Of a stretch of DNA of 64,000 nt, positions 27,534-36,075 are shown in pieces. Origin of the DNA: an uncultured Collinsella sp. (lineage in GTDB: Bacteria > Actinomycetota > Coriobacteriia > Coriobacteriales > Coriobacteriaceae). Every line of letters begins with the position of its first letter. Within the stretch, counting starts at the first letter, position 1. The notes beneath the pieces were generated by a model. It saw only the letters and a list, made by a program, of their open reading frames with translations. It did not search any database and had not been told where the DNA came from. A program made the translations under genes and the position numbers. The stretch covers positions 39,234-103,233 of the forward strand of contig CAKUFT010000003.1 in assembly GCA_934650095.1 (NCBI GenBank), read 5' to 3'.

Positions 27534-28409
27534 ATGGATTGCCCGGTCACCGCTCGTCCCACCGTCATCGTTATCTCCGACTCGCTCGGCGATACCGCTT
27601 GCGAGGTGGTGCTTGCGGCGTCCGGGCAATTTGATGAAGGGGCTTTTCGTGTTTTGCGCCTTCCCAAGGTGACCTCGGTGGAGCAGGTGGAGTCGTTTGT
27701 CGGTCCGCGTGTGGATGCGGACCATCGCGATATAGCCGTGTTCCACACCATCGTCGACCCAGCGCTTCGTGCCCGCGTGCTCGACTACTTGGGCATGCTG
27801 CATATTCGCTCGGTCGATCTGATCGGACCTACGCTTGCCGTGCTGTCTTCGCTTATTGGTGTGCCGCCCAAAGGTGTGGCCGGCGTGATCCATAAGACCG
27901 ATGACCGGTATTTCCACCGCATCGAGGCCATGGAGTACTTTGTCGAGCACGATGACGGGCGCGGCTGCGACGATCTGTCTGGCGCCGATATCGTGCTGCT
28001 GGGCGTATCGCGCACGTCCAAGACGCCGCTTTCGATGTATTTGGCCTACCAGGGTTACAAGGTCGCCAACGTTCCGCTGGCGCACGGTATGGAGCCGCCC
28101 AAGTCGATTTACGAGGTCGACCCGATGCGCCTGTTCGGCCTAATTTCGACCGTCGATGTGATTTCCGAAATTCGCGATAGCCGCCTGGGCGATGACTACG
28201 CCCGCGCCGTCGCCGGTTCCTATGCCGAGCCCGAGAGCGTGCGCAGTGAGCTCGAGGAAGCCCGTGCGCTCATGAAGCGCCTGGGCTGCTTTGTAGTGCG
28301 TACCGACGGCAAGGCGATCGAGGAGAGCGCCTCAGAGATCATCGCTCACCTCGAGGAGATCCAAGAAGCAAGGGCCCGCCGAGCCGCTCGCCGCGCACAA
28401 CAGCAGTAA
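27534..28409 (+). CDS. ppsR: Pyruvate, phosphate dikinase regulatory protein (kinase/phosphorylase)
   Basis: A 291-residue DUF299 protein. The P-loop-like motif is GVSRTSKTPLSMYLA near residue 162, with IHKTDDRYFHRIEAMEYFVEHDDG upstream, both typical of the family. It reversibly phosphorylates the active-site threonine of PPDK using ADP, and removes it with phosphate. The target enzyme gene, ppdK, lies 338 bases downstream, which supports the assignment. It begins 34 bases after glyS with GGAG. Confidence 0.92.
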   Translation: MDCPVTARPTVIVISDSLGDTACEVVLAASGQFDEGAFRVLRLPKVTSVEQVESFVGPRVDADHRDIAVFHTIVDPALRARVLDYLGMLHIRSVDLIGPTLAVLSSLIGVPPKGVAGVIHKTDDRYFHRIEAMEYFVEHDDGRGCDDLSGADIVLLGVSRTSKTPLSMYLAYQGYKVANVPLAHGMEPPKSIYEVDPMRLFGLISTVDVISEIRDSRLGDDYARAVAGSYAEPESVRSELEEARALMKRLGCFVVRTDGKAIEESASEIIAHLEEIQEARARRAARRAQQQ

Positions 28410-28426
28410 TCGCTGAGCAGTCTTTT

Positions 28427-28457
28427 TGGGACAAATACTTCCGATAGATTTGTCCCA
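28427..28457. repeat. Perfect hairpin after ppsR
   Basis: TGGGACAAAT (28427-28436) pairs exactly with ATTTGTCCCA (28448-28457), loop 11 bases. A run of five T precedes rather than follows it, so it is not a standard forward terminator. Confidence 0.6.
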
Positions 28458-28510
28458 CCTGGCAATTGAGCATTTTCGCAACGTTCAATATCATATTTTA
28501 TTCGCCTATT

Positions 28511-28528
28511 TGCTAAAGCGTTTTAGCA
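28511..28528. promoter_or_regulatory. LacI/CcpA-like operator upstream of ppdK
   Basis: TGCTAAAGCGTTTTAGCA has 7-bp inverted arms around GCGT and the central AAGCGTTT pattern typical of LacI-family operators. It lies about 14 bases upstream of the candidate -35 box of ppdK. Confidence 0.45.
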
Positions 28529-28747
28529 GTTTATGTCGCTTTTGACCTGCAATTACGTTGTAGTGGTATCTTCATAAGGTAACCACCTTTACCTACCGTT
28601 TACCGCCGGTTTTAGCACGTTTACCAAACCGCGCAGCCTCTGCTCATGCCCGCCCAAAACCCGCCGTATAGTTCCCTCACGGCCTGCATCCGGCGGGTTG
28701 ATTCGTTACCACGGTCGTGTGTGCGAACACATAGAAGGGGAAGTATC

Positions 28748-31498
28748 GTGAGCGATTGCAAGAGGGTTTACCGTTTTGGAACCGACGCCCAGGGCACTTG
28801 TGTCACCGAGGGCGACAAGTCCATGAACTTTGTGCTTGGCGGCAAGGGCGCTAACCTTGCCGAGATGAGCCGTATCGGCCTGCCGGTCCCCGGTGGCTTT
28901 ACCATTACCTGCCAGACCTGCGTTGAGTACTCCGGTGCCGGCAATGTTTGGCCTGAGGGCGCACTCGACGAGATCGTTGCCGCCGAGGCCGACCTCGAGG
29001 CCCGCTGTGGCAAGAAGCTCGGCGACGCCCATGACCCGCTGCTCGTGTCGGTGCGCTCGGGCGCTCCGTTCTCCATGCCCGGCATGATGGACACGGTACT
29101 CAACCTGGGCCTCAACGACGATTCCGTCCAGGGCCTTATCGCCCAGACGCAGAACCCGCGCTTTGCCTGGGACAGCTATCGTCGCTTTATCCAGATGTTC
29201 TCCAACGTCGTCATGGGCGTCGACGCCGACCTGTTCGAGAACGCCCTGACCCAGGCCCGCCTGGTTGCCGGCGTCCGCGTCGACTCCGAGCTTTCGGCCG
29301 AGGACCTGCAGGAGCTCGTCGAGACCTTCAAGGGCATCTTCTCCGAGAACGTCGAGGCCGCCCTGTACCCTGAGCTCGAGGTCGCCGATGGCAAGCCCGT
29401 CTTCCCGCATGATCCGGGGCTCCAGCTGCGTTTTGCCATCCAGGCCGTCTTTGGCAGCTGGATGAACGAGCGTGCGTGCATCTACCGCAAGCAGCATGCT
29501 ATCTCCGACGAGCTCGGTACCGCCGTCAACGTGCAGGCCATGGCTTTTGGTAATAAGGGCGAGACCTCCGCGACCGGCGTTGCCTTTACGCGCAACCCGG
29601 CCGACGGCACAAAGGAGTTCTACGGCGACTTTCTGGTCAACGCCCAGGGCGAGGACGTTGTCGCCGGCATCCGCAACACCGAGCCCATCGCCGACCTCAA
29701 GACCACCCCGGGCCTCGAGTCTGCAGGTGAGGAGCTCGAGCGCGTGTTCCTGACGCTCGAGGATCACTATCGCGATATGTGCGATATCGAGTTCACCATC
29801 GAGCAGGGTAAGCTCTGGATGCTCCAGACTCGCGTGGGCAAGCGCACCGCTACCGCCGCCCTGCGTATCGCCATCGAGATGGTCGAGGAGGGCCTGATCA
29901 CCCGTGAGGAGGCCGTGAGCCGCATCGACCCCGCACAGCTCGACCAGCTCCTGCACCCGCAGTTCGACGCCTCCAAGAAGTACGAGGCGCTGGCCAGCGG
30001 TCTGAACGCCAGCCCCGGTGCCGCCGTGGGCGAGGTCGTGTTCTCGAGCGATGACGCCGTTGCGCGCGCGAACGAGGGCCACAAGGTCATCTTGGTCCGT
30101 TGGGAGACCAACCCTGACGACCTGAAGGGCATGGTTGCCGCCGAGGGCATCCTTACGAGCCACGGTGGCAAGACGAGCCATGCCGCCGTTATCGCCCGCG
30201 GCATGGGTACGCCCTGCGTCTGCGGCGTCGAGCGCTTCCATATCGACGCGGCCGAGAAGGTCGTGCGCATTGAGGGCAGCGACCGCGTATTGCACGAGGG
30301 CGACATCATCTCCATCGACGGCACCCAGGGTATCGTCGTCGACGGCGCGGTCGACCTGGTCTCTGCAGAGCTCACCGGCGACCTGGACACTATCCTGTCC
30401 TGGGCCGATGAGATTCGTCTGGATGAGACCTGCGGCCACGTCAACCACGTGCGCGTCAACGCCGACAACCCCGAGGATGCTGCGCTCGCGCTCGAGTTTG
30501 GCGCCGAGGCCATCGGTCTGTGCCGCACCGAGCACATGTTCCTGGGCGATCGCAAGAACATCATCCAGAGCTTTATCCTGTCTGACGATGAGGCCGTGAA
30601 GCAGCAGGCCCTGGCCGACCTGCTCAAGGTTCAGACCGAGGACTTCTTGGCGATGTTCAAGACCATGTCCGGCCGCGATGTGGTCGTTCGCCTGCTCGAT
30701 CCGCCGCTGCATGAGTTCCTGGATGATCCCCGCGAGCTCGAGGTCGCCATCACCAAGAAGGAAGCCGCTGGTGCCAGCGAGGAAGAGCTTGCCGCCCTGC
30801 GTGCCCGCCTGCGTCGTATCGACGGCATGGTCGAGTCCAACCCGATGCTCGGCCTGCGTGGTGTGCGCCTGTCCGTCGTCTTTAGCGATCTGCCGCTCAT
30901 GCAGGTTCGCGCCGTCGCCACGGCTGCTGCCCGCCTTATCAAGGAGGGTGTCGACCCACGCCCCGAGATCATGGTTCCGCTCGTTTCCATCACGGCAGAG
31001 CATGTCCAGACCCGCGAGGTCATCGAGCGTGTCATCGCCAAGGTTTCCGCCGAGGAGGGCGTCGAGCTCAACATTCCCGTGGGCACGATGCTCGAGCTGC
31101 CGCGCGCCTGCATGGTCGCCGACGAGATCGCCCAGCACGCCGACTTCTTCTGCTTTGGCACCAACGACCTTACCCAGACGACCTTTGGCTTCTCCCGCGA
31201 CGATGCCGAGGCCAAGTTCATTCCGCTGTACCTGCACAAGAAGATCCTGAAGGACAACCCCTTTGAGACCATCGACACGGCGGTTCTCGAGCTCGTGCGC
31301 ATGGCGGTGGAGAAGGGTCGCGCCACCAATCCCGACATGCACTTTGGCGTGTGCGGCGAGCACGGCGGCGACCCCAAGTCCATCAAGGGCCTGTTTAACG
31401 TGGCCGACGTGGACTACGTGTCCTGCTCGCCCTATCGCGTGCCCCTCGCACGCCTGGCTGCCGCTCAGGCCAAGCTCGAGGCCAAGCGCAACGCCTAG
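28748..31498 (+). CDS. ppdK: Pyruvate, phosphate dikinase
   Basis: A 916-residue enzyme, near the family length. The ATP-grasp domain is N-terminal (NFVLGGKGANLAEMSRIGLPVPGGFTI within residues 27-53). The swivelling domain has the phospho-acceptor His478 in TSHGGKTSHAAVIARGMG, with the regulatory Thr476 two residues before it. The PEP/pyruvate barrel ends with FGVCGEHGGDP, which carries the catalytic Cys. It interconverts pyruvate, ATP and phosphate with PEP, AMP and pyrophosphate; in fermenters often in the ATP-forming direction. GTG 28748 has AAGGGGA about seven bases upstream; an earlier in-frame start would add residues with no family match. Confidence 0.97.
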   Translation: MSDCKRVYRFGTDAQGTCVTEGDKSMNFVLGGKGANLAEMSRIGLPVPGGFTITCQTCVEYSGAGNVWPEGALDEIVAAEADLEARCGKKLGDAHDPLLVSVRSGAPFSMPGMMDTVLNLGLNDDSVQGLIAQTQNPRFAWDSYRRFIQMFSNVVMGVDADLFENALTQARLVAGVRVDSELSAEDLQELVETFKGIFSENVEAALYPELEVADGKPVFPHDPGLQLRFAIQAVFGSWMNERACIYRKQHAISDELGTAVNVQAMAFGNKGETSATGVAFTRNPADGTKEFYGDFLVNAQGEDVVAGIRNTEPIADLKTTPGLESAGEELERVFLTLEDHYRDMCDIEFTIEQGKLWMLQTRVGKRTATAALRIAIEMVEEGLITREEAVSRIDPAQLDQLLHPQFDASKKYEALASGLNASPGAAVGEVVFSSDDAVARANEGHKVILVRWETNPDDLKGMVAAEGILTSHGGKTSHAAVIARGMGTPCVCGVERFHIDAAEKVVRIEGSDRVLHEGDIISIDGTQGIVVDGAVDLVSAELTGDLDTILSWADEIRLDETCGHVNHVRVNADNPEDAALALEFGAEAIGLCRTEHMFLGDRKNIIQSFILSDDEAVKQQALADLLKVQTEDFLAMFKTMSGRDVVVRLLDPPLHEFLDDPRELEVAITKKEAAGASEEELAALRARLRRIDGMVESNPMLGLRGVRLSVVFSDLPLMQVRAVATAAARLIKEGVDPRPEIMVPLVSITAEHVQTREVIERVIAKVSAEEGVELNIPVGTMLELPRACMVADEIAQHADFFCFGTNDLTQTTFGFSRDDAEAKFIPLYLHKKILKDNPFETIDTAVLELVRMAVEKGRATNPDMHFGVCGEHGGDPKSIKGLFNVADVDYVSCSPYRVPLARLAAAQAKLEAKRNA

Positions 31499-31535
31499 CG
31501 CCCCGCACATCGACGTCTAGTGTAGCCCCCTTCAT

Positions 31536-31565
31536 GCCGCCCGTCTCATTCGTGAGGCGGGCGGT
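31536..31565 (+). terminator. Hairpin after ppdK (probable terminator)
   Basis: CCGCCCG and CTCA pair with TGAG and CGGGCGG around a TTCG tetraloop, with one mismatched pair. The following T-run is poor (TTATC), so efficiency is uncertain. Confidence 0.55.
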
Positions 31566-31610
31566 TATCATGTGCGGGTTTTGTCTTTTTGTCTGCGTAA
31601 AAAATTGTTC

Positions 31611-31638
31611 TTGCAGCAGAAACCCGCGCGTGTATACT
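31611..31638 (+). promoter_or_regulatory. Promoter for rplS
   Basis: TTGCAG (31611-31616) and TATACT (31633-31638), spacing 16. The transcript would carry about 60 bases of leader containing a GTGCCG/CGGCAC hairpin (31660-31683), in the place where an L19 autoregulatory leader would lie. Confidence 0.6.
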
Positions 31639-31707
31639 CGAATACGTTTGTTCAACTACGTGCCGGCCAAGATGGTACGGCACCTCTAGAAGAGTAAGGA
31701 ATTGCAC

Positions 31708-32049
31708 ATGGATTACATCCGCGCAATCGAGCGTCAGCAGATCCGCGAGGACATTCCTCAGGTTCGCGTCGCCGACAACGTCAAGGTTCACTACCGCATT
31801 AAGGAAGGCGACCGCGAGCGCATCCAGGTCTTCCAGGGCGACGTCATCCGCATGGCCGGCGCCGGTGCCCGCGAGACCTTCACCGTCCGCAAGATGTCCT
31901 TCGGTGTCGGTGTTGAGCGTACCTTCCCGCTTCACAGCCCCAAGATCGCCAAGCTCGAGGTCGTTCGCCATGGTCGCGTCCGTCGCGCCAAGCTGTACTA
32001 CCTCCGCGACAAGGTGGGCAAGGCTGCTCGCATCCCCGAGAAGCGCTAA
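31708..32049 (+). CDS. rplS: 50S ribosomal protein L19
   Basis: A 113-residue protein with [20 protein letters not shown] and [20 protein letters not shown], the defining L19 blocks. It lies at the 30S-50S interface. ATG 31708 has AAGGA upstream. In many bacteria rplS follows trmD; here it is separated from trmD by about 8 kb, with its own promoter and terminator. Confidence 0.98.
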   Translation: MDYIRAIERQQIREDIPQVRVADNVKVHYRIKEGDRERIQVFQGDVIRMAGAGARETFTVRKMSFGVGVERTFPLHSPKIAKLEVVRHGRVRRAKLYYLRDKVGKAARIPEKR

Positions 32050-32083
32050 GAAGATCGCAGCGTCTGTCCACTCGTTTGGACAC

Positions 32084-32113
32084 AAGGGTCACCTTCGGGT
32101 GGCCCTTCTTTTT
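32084..32113 (+). terminator. Intrinsic terminator after rplS
   Basis: AAGGGTCACC pairs with GGTGGCCCTT around TTCG, with one wobble, then C and five T. Confidence 0.9.
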
Positions 32114-32142
32114 ATCTGATTTGCATGCAAGGAGGGCCTGGT

Positions 32143-32931
32143 ATGGCCAACATGACGAGCTCGGTTTCGGCATCGCAGGTTGCCGGTGAGTTGGCGAGCG
32201 CTACGTTTGAGGAGATTCCCGCCCTCGTGGAGCATTATCGCGAGGACCCGCGCCAGCAGGTGATCAAGGCTTGTGAACGCGCCCTCAAACGCCATGCCAA
32301 AGAGCTTGCCGAGCGCGAGCGCGTCAATGACATGTACGAGCTTATGCACGAGCTTGGCGGCGATGGGGTGGTCGTTGGTGTCGACGAGGTGGGTCGCGGA
32401 TCGGTGGCCGGTCCTTTGACGGTATGCGCCGTCTGTCTTCCTATGGAGCCGCGCGTCTGGGGCATCAATGATTCCAAAAAGCTCACGCCCGCGCGCCGCG
32501 AGTTGCTCTCAGTGAAGATTGCCGAGGTGGCGACGGCGATCGGTTTTTGCCATATCGCGCCGAAGGATATCGATGAGATGGGCATGGCCCGTGCTATCCG
32601 TACCGCCGTCGCGGGCGCCGTGGCCGATACAGGACTCGAGCCCGACTGCGTCCTCATGGATGGCAATCCCTTGGGCGCCGTTCCTAACGAGCGCGATGTG
32701 GTGAAGGGCGATGCCAAAATCGCCTGCATCGCCGCGGCGTCTATCATGGCCAAGGTCACGCGTGACGAGATGATGGTCGAGTACGACGCCGAGTATCCCG
32801 AGTACCATCTGGCCGAGTCGAAGGGCTATGCAAGCCCCGAGCATATCGAGGCCATTCGCAAACATGGACTTTGTCCGCTGCACCGTGTGAGCTTTTGCGG
32901 AAACTTTCTGCAGACTGAGCGCCTTTTCTAG
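32143..32931 (+). CDS. rnhB: Ribonuclease HII
   Basis: A 262-residue type 2 RNase H that removes RNA and single ribonucleotides from DNA. Active-site motifs are VVGVDEVGRGSVAGP (Asp, Glu), DSKKLTPARR, VLMDGNPLG and KGDAKIACIAAASIMAKVTRD. The 75-residue N-terminal helical extension is like that of Firmicutes RNase HII. ATG 32143 follows AAGGAGGG. Confidence 0.96.
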   Translation: MANMTSSVSASQVAGELASATFEEIPALVEHYREDPRQQVIKACERALKRHAKELAERERVNDMYELMHELGGDGVVVGVDEVGRGSVAGPLTVCAVCLPMEPRVWGINDSKKLTPARRELLSVKIAEVATAIGFCHIAPKDIDEMGMARAIRTAVAGAVADTGLEPDCVLMDGNPLGAVPNERDVVKGDAKIACIAAASIMAKVTRDEMMVEYDAEYPEYHLAESKGYASPEHIEAIRKHGLCPLHRVSFCGNFLQTERLF

Positions 32932-32980
32932 GTCAATTGTGGAGACAGGGACCTCTGGGGTTTTATAAACCTGCTGGTAG

Positions 32981-33022
32981 CGGGCCGTATGCAACACCAT
33001 TGCTGCGTACGGCCCGTTTTTT
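32981..33022 (+). terminator. Intrinsic terminator after rnhB
   Basis: CGGGCCGTA (32981-32989) pairs with TACGGCCCG (33008-33016), extended inward by TGCA/TGCG, followed by six T. Confidence 0.9.
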
Positions 33023-33120
33023 GACGGCATTTGGTCAGCTTTTGGTTTGCTTCCGGTACTTACCCGCATGAAAGGTGACCTCATCATCGGGGCAATGCAG
33101 TGTGCGGGAAAGGAGACCCC

Positions 33121-33606
33121 ATGAGTGCCGCAAGCAAAAAGAGCAAGACGCAGCAACTCAAGGAGCGTTGGGAAAACGGCGAGCTCGACTGCGGGGCGAT
33201 GACGCCCGAGTTTATCAAGGGACTCAGTCCCCGCGAGCTGGGCATGCTGGGCGAGCTGATCACTATCGACTACTTTAACGAGCGCGGCTACACCTTGCTG
33301 GAGCAGGGTTATCGTTGCACCGAGGGCGAGGCTGATCTGGTGCTGCTAGATGAGCTCGACGATGTCGTGGTGATGGCCGAGGTCAAGACCAGGCGCGTCG
33401 CTCTGGATTGCGCCACGCGGGTCTTTCCGGAGGAGGCCGTGGATGCTCAAAAGCAACGCCGCTATCGCCGCATCGCGGGCTGTTATCTGATGGAGCACTA
33501 TCCGCTCAAGGCGATTCGTTTTGATGCCGTTGGCGTGACCATCCGTGGTGGGCATATCGCCGAGATCGAGCACCAGTACAACGCGTTCGATTGGCAGGTG
33601 TCGTGA
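33121..33606 (+). CDS. yraN: YraN/UPF0102 family nuclease-like protein
   Basis: A 161-residue protein with GMLGELITIDYFNERGYTLLEQGYR and the restriction-endonuclease-like core GEADLVLLDELDDVVVMAEVKTR (Glu...Asp...Glu-x-Lys). The first 35 residues are a charged extension. Members are putative Holliday-junction-resolvase-like nucleases; the biological role is unclear. The stop overlaps the comM ATG by one base, giving a yraN-comM-dprA DNA-processing group. Confidence 0.88.
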   Translation: MSAASKKSKTQQLKERWENGELDCGAMTPEFIKGLSPRELGMLGELITIDYFNERGYTLLEQGYRCTEGEADLVLLDELDDVVVMAEVKTRRVALDCATRVFPEEAVDAQKQRRYRRIAGCYLMEHYPLKAIRFDAVGVTIRGGHIAEIEHQYNAFDWQVS

Positions 33607-35129
33607 TGGCGTTCGATACTTTTGCCGTTCACGCGGCCTGTATCCGCGGCGTCGAGGCAATTCCCGTAACCGTCGAGGTTTCGCTTGCCGGTGGCATCCC
33701 GGGCATTCAGATGCTCGGTATCCCGAGTATGGAGGTGATGGAATCGCGCGGGCGTATTCGCTGTGCCATGCGCTCGGCAGGCTTCGAGATTCCTCGGTCG
33801 GGCATTACCGTCAACCTGGCACCCGGCGACATCCGTAAAACCGGCAGCGGCTTTGACCTGCCCATCGCCATCGCGGTGCTGGCGGCCGATGGGCAGATTC
33901 CCCGCGACAACCTTGATCGTTGCCTTATCGCGGGTGAACTTGGGCTGGACGGTACGGTGTTGCCCGTCAAGGGCGAGGTGGCGTTCCAGCTGCTCGCGCG
34001 CGATATGGGGCTTTCCTTTATCGCGGGCAGGTCAGATCAGCATGTGCCGCTCGCGGGCGTGGACTGTGGCTTTATCGATCATCTCTCGCAACTTGCCCAC
34101 GGCATGGGAGATGCCGCCCGTCATTATCTGGATTCCGAAGGCGTCGAGGCGACCTTTGAGCCCGAACTCGATTATGCCGACGTGCTGGGCCAAGAGGTCG
34201 CCAAGCGCGGCATGGCGCTTGCGGCGGCAGGCGAGCTCGGCTTGCTCATGATTGGGTCCCCGGGGTCGGGCAAGACGATGCTTGCACGACGCATGACCGG
34301 TATTTTGCCCGAGCTTTCTGTTGAGGATCAGCAGGAGGCGCTGTGCATCCATTCGGTCTTGGGCGAAAACATCGATGGTCTACTGGCGGGGCATCGGCCG
34401 TTCCGCAGCCCACACCACAGCATTTCGACCGCGGGCCTTATCGGCGGCGGGCGCCCGGTTCATCCGGGCGAGATCAGCTTGGCTCATGGCGGTGTGCTCT
34501 TTTTGGATGAGCTCGCCGAGTTTCCCACCGGCGTGTTGCAGACGCTGCGCCAGCCCATCGAGCGCGGCTATGTGAGGATCGTGCGCGTTGACGGGGCCTT
34601 TACCTTCCCATCGCGTTTTCAACTGCTGGCTGCGAGCAATCCCTGCCCCTGCGGCTTTTTGGGCGATCGCGAAGTGCCGTGTCGCTGTTCCGCCTCGATG
34701 GTCGAGCGCTACCGGGCTAAGCTGCGCGGTCCCTTGGCCGACCGTATCGACATGATGCTCGACGTGACCCGTCCCGACCCCCAGGTGATTATCGAGGGCG
34801 CCGAGGGCATGTCATCGGCCGATCTGCGCGATTACGTTGTGCGTGGGCGCTCCTTCCGCGCCTGGCGCGAGTCGCATATGGACGATGCGGACGCCGAGGC
34901 CGAGGATGACGAGTCGCGGTCGATTGACGGCGTCGTATCGACCTTTGCGCTCGACGAGGCTGCGGAGAAGTGCGTGCTCGGCCTGTCGAAGCGCACGCAT
35001 CTCACGGGTCGCGGCATCGTGCGTCTGGTGCGCATCGCGCGGACGATTGCCGATGTCGCCGAGAGCGAGCGGGTGACGCAGGACCACGTGCTCGAGGCGG
35101 CGATGTATCAGGGAAGGAGGGACCAATGA
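33606..35129 (+). CDS. comM: ComM/YifB-type AAA+ ATPase (Mg-chelatase-like)
   Basis: A 507-residue protein. An N-terminal Lon-S5-like fold (TFAVHAACIRGVEAIPVTVEVSLAGG near residues 4-30) is followed by the AAA+ module with Walker A GSPGSGKTM near residue 219, the HHSIS and Walker B VLFLDELAEF motifs, and NPCPCGFLGD. ComM is a hexameric helicase that promotes branch migration during natural transformation. Its location before dprA and the presence of comEA/comEC at the window end point to a DNA-uptake pathway. It has an overlapping start and a 4-base overlap (ATGA) with dprA. Confidence 0.93.
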   Translation: MAFDTFAVHAACIRGVEAIPVTVEVSLAGGIPGIQMLGIPSMEVMESRGRIRCAMRSAGFEIPRSGITVNLAPGDIRKTGSGFDLPIAIAVLAADGQIPRDNLDRCLIAGELGLDGTVLPVKGEVAFQLLARDMGLSFIAGRSDQHVPLAGVDCGFIDHLSQLAHGMGDAARHYLDSEGVEATFEPELDYADVLGQEVAKRGMALAAAGELGLLMIGSPGSGKTMLARRMTGILPELSVEDQQEALCIHSVLGENIDGLLAGHRPFRSPHHSISTAGLIGGGRPVHPGEISLAHGGVLFLDELAEFPTGVLQTLRQPIERGYVRIVRVDGAFTFPSRFQLLAASNPCPCGFLGDREVPCRCSASMVERYRAKLRGPLADRIDMMLDVTRPDPQVIIEGAEGMSSADLRDYVVRGRSFRAWRESHMDDADAEAEDDESRSIDGVVSTFALDEAAEKCVLGLSKRTHLTGRGIVRLVRIARTIADVAESERVTQDHVLEAAMYQGRRDQ

Positions 35130-36061
35130 TAACCGAGGGGATCTTCGAGTTGCATCCCGGGGACGCTCTGTATCCAGCAACTGTTCTGGAGCTTTCCGAT
35201 GTGCCCCAGACGCTCTATGTGCGTGGTGACCCTGATGTGTTATCGACGCCTGCGCTCTCCATCATCGGCGCGCGCAAGGCATCTCCGTATGGCCTTGCCG
35301 TCGCGGAACTTGCTGCCAAGGTGGCGGTTGAGGCGGGGGTGACGGTGGTTTCGGGCGGTGCCGTCGGCTGCGACCAGGCGTCGGGTTGGGCTGCAGTCAA
35401 TGCCGGCGGCAAACACGTTGTGGTGCTGGGGACAGGCGCCGACGTAGTCTACCCGCGCTCGAGTGCGGGGCTTATCACGCGCACGCTCGATACGGGTGGT
35501 GCGGTCGTGTCGATCTCGCCGTGGGGCATGGGTCCTCGCAAGTTTGCCTTCCCGCGGCGTAATCGCATCATCGCCGCGCTGTCGCAGGCACTCTTTGTTT
35601 CTGAGGCGGGCATGCCCTCGGGTACGTTCTCGACGGCCGAGGCCGCTATGGACCTGGGACGCGAACTGCTCGCGGTGCCGGGTTCCATCCTGTCGCCCGA
35701 GTCGCGCGGTACCAACTACCTCATCGCCAACGGAGCGTGCTGCATCGTGGACGAGGAATCCATCGAGATGGCCATCTCGCGCATCTACGGCACCTTGCGT
35801 TACTCGCGTCCCGATGCGCCCGGCATCGCCGATTTGGACCCTATGCAACAGGACGTGATGCACGCGCTTATCGCGTCGCCGCTCAAGGTCGACGACATTG
35901 CCGCGCTCGTCTCGCTCGATGCCGTCGGTGTTCTTAAGCTCCTGGGTTCGCTCGAGCTCGAGGGCCTCATCGAGCGCATGATGGATGGAAGGTATGCGCC
36001 CTCAAAGTTTGCGCTTCACGCTCAGACGCCCTTCGGTCACAATGGAAAGCGTGTCAATTAG
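35126..36061 (+). CDS. dprA: DNA-processing protein DprA
   Basis: A 311-residue protein with a Rossmann-like core: IIGARKASPYGL, VVSGGAVGCDQASGWAAVNAGGKHVVVLGTGAD and FAFPRRNRIIAALSQALFVSEA. A winged-helix tail starts near residue 240. It loads RecA on incoming single-stranded DNA. The ATG at 35126 has GGAAGGAGG upstream and overlaps the comM stop; it lacks the N-terminal SAM domain of longer DprA proteins. topA, which often follows dprA, is absent, and trmFO comes next. Confidence 0.93.
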   Translation: MITEGIFELHPGDALYPATVLELSDVPQTLYVRGDPDVLSTPALSIIGARKASPYGLAVAELAAKVAVEAGVTVVSGGAVGCDQASGWAAVNAGGKHVVVLGTGADVVYPRSSAGLITRTLDTGGAVVSISPWGMGPRKFAFPRRNRIIAALSQALFVSEAGMPSGTFSTAEAAMDLGRELLAVPGSILSPESRGTNYLIANGACCIVDEESIEMAISRIYGTLRYSRPDAPGIADLDPMQQDVMHALIASPLKVDDIAALVSLDAVGVLKLLGSLELEGLIERMMDGRYAPSKFALHAQTPFGHNGKRVN

Positions 36062-36075
36062 AAAGGTGTTTGCAG

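Larger units (their letters stand above)
28410..28747. other. ppsR-ppdK intergenic region (338 bp)
   Basis: It holds a perfect 10-bp hairpin just after ppsR, a LacI-family-like palindrome at 28511-28528, a possible promoter (TTGACC 28542-28547, TATCTT 28567-28572, spacing 19, with a TG before the -10), two copies of GTTTACC near 28598 and 28620, and a loose 7-bp hairpin (28660-28666 with 28691-28697). No coding sequence is convincing here: the frame upstream of ppdK remains open but lacks family similarity. Confidence 0.5.

Noticed and set aside
24497-27751. 1084-codon minus-strand open frame over glyQ-glyS
   Set aside because: It is the exact antisense of two conserved synthetase genes. The codon bias of those genes avoids TTA, CTA and TCA, which removes antisense stops; the product has no recognisable domain.
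28646-28747. Upstream in-frame start for ppdK
   Set aside because: It adds 34 residues without family match, while GTG 28748 has a good ribosome binding site.
28706-31510. 934-codon minus-strand frame antisense to ppdK
   Set aside because: Shadow of a well-identified gene with no ribosome binding site or domain.
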